Below are positions 56,814 through 64,000 of a stretch of 64,000 nucleotides of DNA, piece by piece. The position numbers and the translations under genes are program-made. The first letter of the stretch is position 1. Each line of letters starts with the position of its first letter. The stretch covers positions 124,001-188,000 of the forward strand of contig NZ_LZOZ01000001.1 in NCBI RefSeq assembly GCF_001679485.1, in the 5' to 3' direction. This DNA is from Haemophilus sp. CCUG 60358 (GTDB taxonomy: Bacteria > Pseudomonadota > Gammaproteobacteria > Enterobacterales > Pasteurellaceae). The notes beneath the pieces were generated by a model, which was given only the letters and a program-made list of their open reading frames with translations, searched no databases and was not told the origin of the DNA.

Positions 56814-59093
56814 TTAGGGATTATCAGCTTGTCTATGCATGGCAATAACCGCCTGACCTAAACTGAGTCCGCCATCACCCATCGGTAATTTATGCGCACT
56901 TAGTACATGGAATTCGCTCAAATTTTCTTTTAATAAGCGACGTAGCAGTTGGTTATGCATCACACCACCAGATAACACGATGGTACGACATTGGTGTTGT
57001 CGTGCTTGGTTTGCAGCAAGTTCAGCAAAACCTTGGGCGAGAGCATAGTGAAAGGCGAAGGCTTTATCTTCAACAGGTGCATGGTAATTTAACCAACTTT
57101 GCCAAAAGTAAGCTAAATCCAGTTTATTGCCGATAAGTGGCATTTTTACTGGAATATTGACCGCACTTTGTGCTTGGATAGCCAAAGATGAGGTGTTTGC
57201 TAGCGCTTCGAGATGGCAAGCCGCTTCACCTTCCCAAGAAACAATGGTTGGTGCAATACCGAGATCATAAGCTACGGCATCAAATAAACGACCCGCAGAT
57301 GATATAGGTGGACAATTGAGTCTGCGCTCAATGGCATTGACTAGTATTTGCCAATTTGGTTCAGTGCAAGTTTTGGTGAGTATTTCTTGCCATTGTGGCA
57401 CAAATTGATGCAGGTGGGCCAGCCAGTTGCGCCAAGGTTGTTTGGCTGCAAGATCGCCACCTGGTAGAGCAACAGCAGGTAGACCACCTAAATATTGACT
57501 ATGTTGATAATCAACGAGTAGGCATTCGCCTCCCCAAAGTTGTCCATTTTCGCCCATGCCGATACCGTCTAGAGCAAGACCAATTACAGATTCATTACAA
57601 TTCTGCTCAGCCATTACGCTGACAATATGAGCATGATGATGCAGTACTTCTATTGGTGTGATTTGTTGCTGTTCGGCAAGTTGTTTACCAATGGAAGATG
57701 AAAAATAGCCTGGGTGAGCATCAACAGCGATGATGTCTGGTTTAAATTGATAAATACTTTGAAATAATTCAAGATTTTCACTTAATTGTGACCGCACTTG
57801 TTCATTTGCTGTGTCGCCAATATGTTGGCTCAGTACGGCTTTATTGTGACGTAGTAAGCAGAATGTATTTTTCAGATCAGAACCTAACGCCAACACATTT
57901 TTTGTGCTTTGTGTTTCAAGTGGTATTTCATCAGGCACGTAGCCACGAGCACGGCGTAATGTTTCTAATCCATCGAAGGCAACGCGAACAAGGCTATCAT
58001 CGGCACGTTGTAGAATATCGCGATTGTGACAAAGATAAAAATCCGTTAAATCAGCTAATTGTTCCACTGCATGTTCATTTTTCAATACAGGAGGTTGCCC
58101 ACTGGCATTCGCAGAGGTCATCACGAGTGGACGATTAACTGCACGTAACAACAAATGCTGCAGTGGATTACTTGGAAGCATGACACCGATTTCTTGCAAG
58201 TTAGGTGCGATGTTATCAGCAATATTGGGTACTTTATGTTTTGCTAGCAGTACAATTGGCGCAGCACTGCTGGTTAGCAATTCTGTTTCTTGAGAACTCA
58301 AATCCTGTAAAAACTGCAGATTAGGCACCATAATGGCTAATGGTTTTGTGGGACGATGTTTCCGTTGACGTAATAAATCAACAGTTTTTGGGTTATTCGC
58401 ATCACAGGCTAGATGAAAACCGCCTAAGCCTTTAACAGCGACGATGTGACCTTGTTGCAATAAAAGTGCGGTCTGTTTTAGCGCGGTTTCATGAGTAAAA
58501 AGTGTTTTTTCTCGATCCTGCAACCAGATATGGGGTCCACAGACTGAACAAGCATTAGGTTGAGCATGAAAACGACGATCAGCGGGATCTTTATATTCTT
58601 TTTCACATTGTGGACAAAGCGGAAAAGAAGCCATCGCCGTGTTTTTTCTATCGTAAGGAATTGCCTTGATGATGGTAAAACGTGGGCCACAATGGGTACA
58701 ATTAGTAAAGGGGTAGTGATAACGTCGATTGTTGGGATCGAATAAGTCGGCTAAACAATGTGGACAGGTCGCTGCATCGGGAATAATTTGCGTGTCCATT
58801 TGATTGTTTTCGCTTTCTCGGATAGTAAAGCCTGTTATTGCAGTTGCTTCTGGCCAATCAATAGCGCGCTGAGTAATATCGGTAATTTGTGCTAGCGGTG
58901 GGAGTTTGTTTTGTAAGTCGGATAAAAATTGCTCGAGTGCATCTGTTGGTGGAGAGACAAAACGAACTAATACGCCTTGTCCATCGTTATTTACATCTCC
59001 GTTTAACTTATATTGATTAGCTAGAAGCCAAACAAAAGGGCGAAATCCCACGCCCTGAACTTTTCCTTTTATGCGTAATTCGATCCCTTGCAT
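56814..59093 (-). CDS. hypF: HypF, carbamoyltransferase of hydrogenase maturation
   Basis: The 759-residue protein carries an acylphosphatase-like domain (GVGFRPFVWLLANQY), two zinc-finger pairs CPHC...CTHC and CPQC...CSVC at about 105-190, a YrdC-like domain (ALLLQQGHIVAVKGLGGFHLACDA) and a Kae1-like domain (HHHAHIVSVMAEQ, VIGLALDGIGMGENGQLWGGEC). It makes carbamoyl adenylate and passes it to HypE, giving the CN ligands of NiFe hydrogenase. It follows hypC in one operon. Confidence 0.96.
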   Translation of the reverse strand: MQGIELRIKGKVQGVGFRPFVWLLANQYKLNGDVNNDGQGVLVRFVSPPTDALEQFLSDLQNKLPPLAQITDITQRAIDWPEATAITGFTIRESENNQMDTQIIPDAATCPHCLADLFDPNNRRYHYPFTNCTHCGPRFTIIKAIPYDRKNTAMASFPLCPQCEKEYKDPADRRFHAQPNACSVCGPHIWLQDREKTLFTHETALKQTALLLQQGHIVAVKGLGGFHLACDANNPKTVDLLRQRKHRPTKPLAIMVPNLQFLQDLSSQETELLTSSAAPIVLLAKHKVPNIADNIAPNLQEIGVMLPSNPLQHLLLRAVNRPLVMTSANASGQPPVLKNEHAVEQLADLTDFYLCHNRDILQRADDSLVRVAFDGLETLRRARGYVPDEIPLETQSTKNVLALGSDLKNTFCLLRHNKAVLSQHIGDTANEQVRSQLSENLELFQSIYQFKPDIIAVDAHPGYFSSSIGKQLAEQQQITPIEVLHHHAHIVSVMAEQNCNESVIGLALDGIGMGENGQLWGGECLLVDYQHSQYLGGLPAVALPGGDLAAKQPWRNWLAHLHQFVPQWQEILTKTCTEPNWQILVNAIERRLNCPPISSAGRLFDAVAYDLGIAPTIVSWEGEAACHLEALANTSSLAIQAQSAVNIPVKMPLIGNKLDLAYFWQSWLNYHAPVEDKAFAFHYALAQGFAELAANQARQHQCRTIVLSGGVMHNQLLRRLLKENLSEFHVLSAHKLPMGDGGLSLGQAVIAMHRQADNP

Positions 59094-59106
59094 AACGCAA
59101 TCCTAT

Positions 59107-59382
59107 TTATTTTTGATTTAAGCCAAGAAAATCGCCGACTTCGTGTTCTAGCTGGCTCATGGCAATTAAGGCTTCTTGCGTTTGTTTGGCCTCTTCTTCA
59201 TCGATAATTGTCATGGCAAAACCCACATGCACGAGTACCCATTTACCGACGAGAGGTTTGGGGTCATCCTGACAAATTAATGAAATATTAACCTCTCTTT
59301 TAACTCCGCACACATCGACTACAGCAAGCTGTAATGCGCTGTCAGCTACTTGAATGATCTGTCCCGGAATACCTAAACACAT
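59107..59382 (-). CDS. hypC: HypC/HybG-type hydrogenase maturation chaperone
   Basis: The 91-residue protein begins [20 protein letters not shown]; the cysteine at position 2 is needed to bind HypD and the large-subunit precursor. [18 protein letters not shown] is the second conserved block. It is either HypC or the HybG paralogue; hypF in the same operon supports hypC. hypA, B, D and E are not in the window. Confidence 0.93.
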   Translation of the reverse strand: MCLGIPGQIIQVADSALQLAVVDVCGVKREVNISLICQDDPKPLVGKWVLVHVGFAMTIIDEEEAKQTQEALIAMSQLEHEVGDFLGLNQK

Positions 59383-59480
59383 AATCTGTCCTTAGTTAGA
59401 ATGTTTATGAGATGAATTGTTTATTGTGAGGCAATAAACATACTACGAAAGGGAAATTTTATCACGTAAGCATTTAAATT

Positions 59481-59491
59481 TGTATAGCGAT
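59481..59491 (-). promoter_or_regulatory. ModE half-site-like motif
   Basis: On the minus strand ATCGCTATACA differs from the half-site ATCGNTATATA at one position, but no matching second half was found. In E. coli ModE activates hyc. Confidence 0.25.
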
Positions 59492-59610
59492 ATTTCAAAT
59501 AGGGTGATGTCCATTTGTTGAAAATTTGTTCACGTTTTTAACATAAAATTATTATGTTTCACCGTTATTTAACAGGGGCATCACAGTAATAGAAAAACAA
59601 TGGGAATCTT

Positions 59611-59624
59611 TTGATCTTAATCAC
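59611..59624. promoter_or_regulatory. FNR-box-like site upstream of hyfA
   Basis: TTGAT-CTTA-ATCAC matches TTGATnnnnATCAA at nine of ten bases. It also partly fits a CRP site. It lies about 103 bases before the hyfA start in the 344-base gap between hypC and hyfA, fitting anaerobic induction. Confidence 0.55.
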
Positions 59625-59660
59625 AAATTTTCGAATTACTTCTTGAGCTTTACTTTTCGA

Positions 59661-59680
59661 TAGGAGTATCCTTACTCCTA
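59661..59680. promoter_or_regulatory. Perfect palindrome in the hyf control region
   Basis: TAGGAGTA and TACTCCTA are inverted repeats separated by TCCT, 47 bases before hyfA. It could be an operator or, in the transcript, a leader hairpin. No known regulator is assigned. Confidence 0.5.
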
Positions 59681-59726
59681 GAGTGGTTATTGTAGAAACG
59701 TTATTTACATACAAGGAGGGGAGTGT

Positions 59727-60326
59727 ATGAATCGTTTTGTAATCGGTGATCCGAAGGATTGCATTGGATGCAACACCTGTATGGCCGCTTGTAGCGAAGT
59801 GCATAAAGCTTTCGGATTACAATCTTTTCCACGCTTACAAGTCATGCGTAATGATGATGTAACCGTGCCAATTCTCTGTCGTCATTGTGATGATTCACCA
59901 TGTGCTACCGTGTGTCCTGTACACGCCATTACACATATTGATGACACCATTCAACTTAACGAAAGTCTCTGTATCGGTTGTAAACTTTGTGGTATTGCTT
60001 GCCCATTCGGTGCAATTACCCAACATGGTTCAGCACCGATTGACGCACCAACCTATTATGAAGGATTCTCCTTCACTGATGCGGTAAAACGAGATATTCG
60101 TACTGCACCAGATAATACTGATTTACACAATATGTTGGCATGGCAACCTGGCGTAAAAGCCATTGCGGTGAAATGCGATCTTTGCTATTTCCGTGAAGAT
60201 GGTCCGGCTTGTGTACAAACCTGTCCGACCAAAACGTTATTTATTATTAGTGATGAGAGTATCAAACAGGCTAACGAAAGAAAACGTGAAATGGCAATGG
60301 TTTCTTCGCCTGCTATCCCAAGATAA
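59727..60326 (+). CDS. hyfA: HyfA, hydrogenase-4 iron-sulfur subunit
   Basis: The 199-residue ferredoxin-type protein has four 4Fe-4S motifs: CIGCNTCMAAC, CRHCDDSPCATVCP, CIGCKLCGIACP and CDLCYFREDGPACVQTCP. It matches HyfA/HycB/HydN. In a formate hydrogenlyase it passes electrons from formate dehydrogenase H to the hydrogenase. AAGGAGGGGAGTG precedes the ATG, a very strong ribosome site. It begins the operon. Confidence 0.93.
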   Translation: MNRFVIGDPKDCIGCNTCMAACSEVHKAFGLQSFPRLQVMRNDDVTVPILCRHCDDSPCATVCPVHAITHIDDTIQLNESLCIGCKLCGIACPFGAITQHGSAPIDAPTYYEGFSFTDAVKRDIRTAPDNTDLHNMLAWQPGVKAIAVKCDLCYFREDGPACVQTCPTKTLFIISDESIKQANERKREMAMVSSPAIPR

Positions 60327-60362
60327 TTAGTGTGTTTAACTTGTAATCAATGGAGTGATATT

Positions 60363-62384
60363 ATGAGTTTACCAATCAACTTACTCATCACGACCCTGTT
60401 GATTTATGTCGTAGGTGCGTTTATTTCGCTCGCAGTGAGACGAAATGAACAACTTTCAATCAATATATCCGGTGTGACCGGTGTACTTGCTGGAGTGTTA
60501 GGTATTGTTGCCTGCATCCCCGTTCTGATCAGCAGCGACACAGTCGTTGATGTTTTCAAAACCCCATTTGAATTTGCCTCGTTCTCAATCCGTATTGATG
60601 GATTGGCAGCCTTTATGGTGTGTGTCATTTCTTTATTAGTTATTGTGACTGCACTTTATTCTTTCTCTTATGTAAAAGAATACAAAGGCAAAGGCGCAGG
60701 TTCCATGGGTTTCTTCATGAATTTATTTATCGCTTCCATGGTTGCGTTAGTTACCAGCGATAATGCGTTCTACTTCCTTGTATTCTTTGAAATGATGTCA
60801 TTGGCATCTTATTTCTTAGTCCTTACCGAACAAGATGACAACGCCGTAAATGCAGGCTTGCTTTATTTCTTTATTGCGCATGCCGGTTCGGTATTAATTA
60901 TGATCGCCTTCTTCATTTTCTACTGTTATACCGGTAGTTTTGAATTTAGCGCATTCCGTCAAACCACTTTACCGGCACCGCTTGCCTTTACCGCCTTTAT
61001 TTTGGCATTTTTAGGTTTTGGCGCCAAAGCAGGGATGATTCCATTACACAGCTGGTTACCGAAAGCTCACCCGGCTGCACCTTCTCATGCATCCGCAATG
61101 ATGTCTGGTGTGATGGTAAAAATTGGTATTTTCGGGATTATTAAAGTGGGTGTCGATCTTCTTGGCTCTACCAATGTTTGGTATGGCGTTATCGTGCTTG
61201 GTTTCGGTGCGGTATCTTCCGTACTCGGTGTACTTTATGCCTTGGCAGAACATGACATCAAAAAACTCTTGGCTTATCACACGGTAGAAAATATCGGCAT
61301 CATTATGATGGGTGTGGGCGTCGGTATGATTGGTATCGCGACACATCATCCTGTGTTGGCTACTGTAGGCTTGCTTGGTGGGTTATATCACTTACTTAAC
61401 CATGCCGTATTCAAAGGTTTGTTATTCTTAGGTGCGGGTTCTGTGATGTATCGCTTGCATACTAAAGATATGGACTTAATGGGCGGCCTAGGCAAACTTA
61501 TGCCTTACACTGCATTCTGTTTCTTAATCGGTACCATGGCGATTTCTGCATTGCCACCGTTTAATGGTTTCGTCAGTGAATGGTTTACTTATCAATCCTT
61601 ATTCACATTAAGCCAAAGTGATGATTTCGTATTAAAACTTGCTGGCCCGATTGCCATTATTATGTTGGCATTGACAGGTGCGTTAGCGGCACTTTGTTTC
61701 GTGAAAGTGTACGGTATCAGCTTCGGTGGTGCACCACGTAGTGAAAAAGCAGCTAATGCACGCGAAGTACCAAAACCAATGGTCATTGCGATGGCTGTGT
61801 TGGCGTTATGTTGTGTGTTGTTAGGTGTGGGGGCATCAGTGGTAACCCCAATAATAGCAAAAATTTCGACCGCACTTGCTCATAGCGAGCCGCTAATGTT
61901 GGCTCAAAATGGTGTAGTGGTCGCGCAAGCTGAACCGCATACCGTGCTTTCAACACCGATGGTGACTATCATGCTATTGGCATTCTTCTTCTTGCCATTT
62001 AGTTTTTACGCCTTCACCAAAAATCAACGTTTATCCGATCGTGCAAAAGGCAATCCATGGGCTTGTGGTTATGCTTATGAACAAGATATGGCGGCGTCTG
62101 CGGGTAGTTTTACTCGTCCATTACGTACGATTTTCAAACCGCTTTATACCTTGCGCGAAGTGTTGGATCCTGCACCTTTAGGTGATAAAAGCATCCAAGC
62201 AGTAATTAAAGGCGCAACAAAAACAGAACCTTTCTGGGAAGAAAAAGTGACCATGCCGATCGCTCATTTTATTCCTTGGTTAGGAACAAAACTTCAATGG
62301 TTGCAACAAGGCGACTTCCGTTTGTACTGCGTGTACTTCGTGATTGCTTTGGTGGCAATACTACTTTCCATTGCGTTGATGTAG
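60363..62384 (+). CDS. hyfB: HyfB, hydrogenase-4 membrane subunit
   Basis: The start is at the ATG 60363 (673 residues, like E. coli HyfB); a GTG at 60330 is less likely. Proton-pump subunit of the NuoL/MrpA family, with about fourteen helices. Motifs: FFEMMSLASYFLVLTEQDDN, GAKAGMIPLHSWLPKAHPAAP, KKLLAYHTVENIGIIMMGVG and FNGFVSEWFTYQ. Contains the lysine and glutamate residues typical of ion pumping. It follows hyfA by 36 bases. Confidence 0.94.
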   Translation: MSLPINLLITTLLIYVVGAFISLAVRRNEQLSINISGVTGVLAGVLGIVACIPVLISSDTVVDVFKTPFEFASFSIRIDGLAAFMVCVISLLVIVTALYSFSYVKEYKGKGAGSMGFFMNLFIASMVALVTSDNAFYFLVFFEMMSLASYFLVLTEQDDNAVNAGLLYFFIAHAGSVLIMIAFFIFYCYTGSFEFSAFRQTTLPAPLAFTAFILAFLGFGAKAGMIPLHSWLPKAHPAAPSHASAMMSGVMVKIGIFGIIKVGVDLLGSTNVWYGVIVLGFGAVSSVLGVLYALAEHDIKKLLAYHTVENIGIIMMGVGVGMIGIATHHPVLATVGLLGGLYHLLNHAVFKGLLFLGAGSVMYRLHTKDMDLMGGLGKLMPYTAFCFLIGTMAISALPPFNGFVSEWFTYQSLFTLSQSDDFVLKLAGPIAIIMLALTGALAALCFVKVYGISFGGAPRSEKAANAREVPKPMVIAMAVLALCCVLLGVGASVVTPIIAKISTALAHSEPLMLAQNGVVVAQAEPHTVLSTPMVTIMLLAFFFLPFSFYAFTKNQRLSDRAKGNPWACGYAYEQDMAASAGSFTRPLRTIFKPLYTLREVLDPAPLGDKSIQAVIKGATKTEPFWEEKVTMPIAHFIPWLGTKLQWLQQGDFRLYCVYFVIALVAILLSIALM

Positions 62385-62394
62385 GAGGTTGAAA

Positions 62395-63357
62395 ATGATT
62401 ACGTTACCTTCAGAAATTGCAACATCTGCCGGAATGTTTGTTTTTGCCATTGTGCAAGCCTTGATTTTACTTGCCCTTGCACCGTTATTTTCCGGTATTT
62501 CACGTATGATCCGTGCCCGCATTCAATCTCGTCGCGGTCCAGGCGTGTTACAAGATTATCGCGACATTGCGAAATTAATGAAACGTCAAAATATTTGGCC
62601 TGACAATGCGGGTTGGGTTTCTAAAGTGATGCCTTATGTGCTAATTAGCACCGTGATGGTAGTTGCCATGAGCTTACCTTTATTTACTCGTGTTGCACCG
62701 TTTGGCGCAGGCAGTGATTTAATCACCGTGATTTACTTATTCGCCTTGTTCCGTTTCTTCTTTTCAATTGCGGGGTTGGATTCAAACAGCACATTCTCAA
62801 GTTTAGGGGCAAGTCGTGAAGTCACATTAGGTGTCTTGGTAGAACCAATTCTCATGTTGGCATTCCTTGTGATTGCTTTAATTGCCGGTTCAACCAATTT
62901 TGCAGTTATCGGTAATGCGCTTTCCGAAAACACATGGCAATATCCAATTGCGACAGTGATTGCAATCGCAGCAGCATTCTTCGCTGTGTTTATTGAAATG
63001 GGTAAAATTCCATTCGATTTGGCAGAAGCAGAACAAGAATTACAAGAAGGTCCATTGACTGAATACTCTGGTCCAGCACTCGCCTTATTAAAAGTCGGCT
63101 TAAGCTTAAAATCCATGGTTGTAGCATCTATCTTTGTGAGCGTGTTGCTTCCGTTTGGTATCCCGACAGAGATGAGCTTAAGTGCGGTCATTTTAGGCGG
63201 TGTTTTATTCTTCGTGAAATTATTCGTGGTGTTCGTATTGGCTTGTGTCTTTGAAAATACACTCTCTCGTACCCGCTTTATGTTAACAGGACGTTTAACC
63301 GTAGTCGGCTTCGGCATTTCTGTGTTAGCGTTTGTATTTTACTTCACAGGGTTGTAA
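62395..63357 (+). CDS. hyfC: HyfC, hydrogenase-4 membrane subunit (NuoH-like)
   Basis: The start is the ATG at 62395 behind AGGAGG, giving 320 residues; an in-frame TTG six bases earlier is possible. It has about eight helices and NuoH/HycD-type motifs RIQSRRGPGVLQDYRDIAKL and FIEMGKIPFDLAEAEQELQE, which contact the NiFe subunit. It sits ten bases after hyfB and hyfD follows after 11 bases. Confidence 0.94.
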   Translation: MITLPSEIATSAGMFVFAIVQALILLALAPLFSGISRMIRARIQSRRGPGVLQDYRDIAKLMKRQNIWPDNAGWVSKVMPYVLISTVMVVAMSLPLFTRVAPFGAGSDLITVIYLFALFRFFFSIAGLDSNSTFSSLGASREVTLGVLVEPILMLAFLVIALIAGSTNFAVIGNALSENTWQYPIATVIAIAAAFFAVFIEMGKIPFDLAEAEQELQEGPLTEYSGPALALLKVGLSLKSMVVASIFVSVLLPFGIPTEMSLSAVILGGVLFFVKLFVVFVLACVFENTLSRTRFMLTGRLTVVGFGISVLAFVFYFTGL

Positions 63358-63368
63358 GGAGGACAAAT

Positions 63369-64000
63369 ATGGAACGTTTAGCTCTGATTACAATCATTTT
63401 ACCTTTTGTAGGGGCGTTTATTGTTGGTTTGAACAAAAAACACTTTGCTCAAATTGCCACTGTATTTGCAGCGCTTGCTACGTTAGGCACCATGTTAGTT
63501 GCCGGGCAATGGTTTGCTGATGGCCATCAAAGCGTCACTTATGACATTGTCGCTTTTGATAAAACGGCAATCTTTGGCGTGACTCTTGATGCAGTCAGTA
63601 CATTAATTGCCTTTGCCGTTGTGGCCTTAGGTTTCTTAATCTGCTTATATTCTTGTGGTTACTTAACCGATAAAAACCGCGAACATCCACATAACGGGTT
63701 ACCACGTTTTTATGCATTCTTGCTGATTTTTATCGGTGCCATGGCAGGCTTGGTATATTCTTCAACTTTAGCAGGACAATTATTGTTCTTCGAAATTACC
63801 GGGGGATGTTCTTGGGCATTAATCAGTTATTACCAAACGCCAAAAGCCCAAGCCGCCGCGATGAAAGCCTTGATTATCACCCACGTGGGGGCAATCGGGT
63901 TATATATTGCCGCAGCGTATTTGTTCAGCCAATCAGGTACTTTCTCTATCACAGCGTTAGAACATTTAGATCCGAGTGCGAAAACAATCGTATTATTCGG
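63369..64000 (+). CDS. hyfD: HyfD, hydrogenase-4 membrane subunit (5' part)
   Basis: Starts MERLALITIILPFVGAFIVG behind AAGGAGGAC and is open to the edge of the window, about 210 residues. It belongs to the NuoL/M/N antiporter-like family. Recognisable pieces: FGVTLDAVSTLIAFAVVALG and LLFFEITGGCSWALISYYQT. The complete E. coli protein has about 480 residues, so more than half lies outside. Gene order A-B-C-D is that of hyf, not hyc. Confidence 0.9.
   Translation, partial: MERLALITIILPFVGAFIVGLNKKHFAQIATVFAALATLGTMLVAGQWFADGHQSVTYDIVAFDKTAIFGVTLDAVSTLIAFAVVALGFLICLYSCGYLTDKNREHPHNGLPRFYAFLLIFIGAMAGLVYSSTLAGQLLFFEITGGCSWALISYYQTPKAQAAAMKALIITHVGAIGLYIAAAYLFSQSGTFSITALEHLDPSAKTIVLF

Noticed and set aside
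62733..63317. 194-codon minus-strand frame opposite hyfC
   Set aside because: It mirrors the HyfC coding sequence, has low-complexity N/T/K content and no ribosome site.
1..64000. CRISPR arrays, prophage or defence islands
   Set aside because: No regularly spaced repeats, phage structural genes or restriction genes were seen.

Overview
The window looks like a chromosomal segment of a Pasteurellaceae bacterium close to Haemophilus parainfluenzae or Aggregatibacter. The evidence is low GC (about 40 percent by eye), roughly forty copies of the Haemophilus-type DNA uptake signal AAGTGCGGT on both strands (often as inverted pairs that form terminators), and protein sequences and gene orders typical of that family (molABC followed by a ModA-like gene, the xthA neighbourhood, gcvA with GcvB, lpoA-yraN-diaA-dolP). 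The species cannot be fixed from sequence alone.

Layout. 1-8106 is a molybdenum/tungsten acquisition island. It holds a frameshifted TonB-dependent receptor and a small membrane protein (minus strand), a FecBCD-type importer followed by modD, a second FecBCD-type importer (molABC), and a frameshifted ModA-like gene without a signal peptide. Three ModE-box-like palindromes sit in its two control regions. 8.2-17 kb holds rpsO, prlC, a YbaN-like protein, an orphan OppA-like lipoprotein, and a MerR-type regulator coupled to a three-domain LplT-Aas fusion. 17-21.8 kb carries the Na+-pumping oxaloacetate decarboxylase operon oadGAB with a well-placed CRP site, then ilvE. 22-24.3 kb has the sRNA gcvB divergent from gcvA, then rlmM. 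24.3-25.6 kb is a complete IS3-family element inserted at the rlmM terminator. 25.6-31.4 kb has the dolP-diaA-yraN-lpoA envelope cluster, rsmI and tldD. 31.7-34.6 kb is pntAB. 34.7-39.5 kb has an orphan secreted protein, yedF-yedE and moeB-moeA. 39.5-44.2 kb has folE, a Bcr-type exporter, aroA, purU and hns. 44.5-46.2 kb has a lysine riboswitch driving an NhaC-family (LysW-like) transporter. 46.3-55.7 kb has cls, an RluA-family synthase, xthA, a DUF695/RraB-like protein, tRNA-Asn, uvrB (with DnaA boxes upstream), an HtrA protease and aroG (with a TrpR operator). 55.8-64 kb has a lysO-type exporter, hypF-hypC and the divergent start of a hydrogenase-4 operon (hyfABCD), which runs off the end.

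Connections. The left island would import molybdate or tungstate, MoeA/MoeB build the molybdenum cofactor, and YedE/YedF may serve sulfur or selenium supply. A hydrogenase-4 complex with HypF/HypC maturation would be the anaerobic, formate-linked consumer of that metal economy. OadGAB and PntAB fit the same fermentative lifestyle. There is no prophage, CRISPR array or defence island. The most promising little-described system is the ModE-linked locus in which an outer-membrane TonB receptor and a small membrane protein share a control region with two metal importers. Both broken genes in it are interrupted at short repeats, which suggests recent loss or phase switching.
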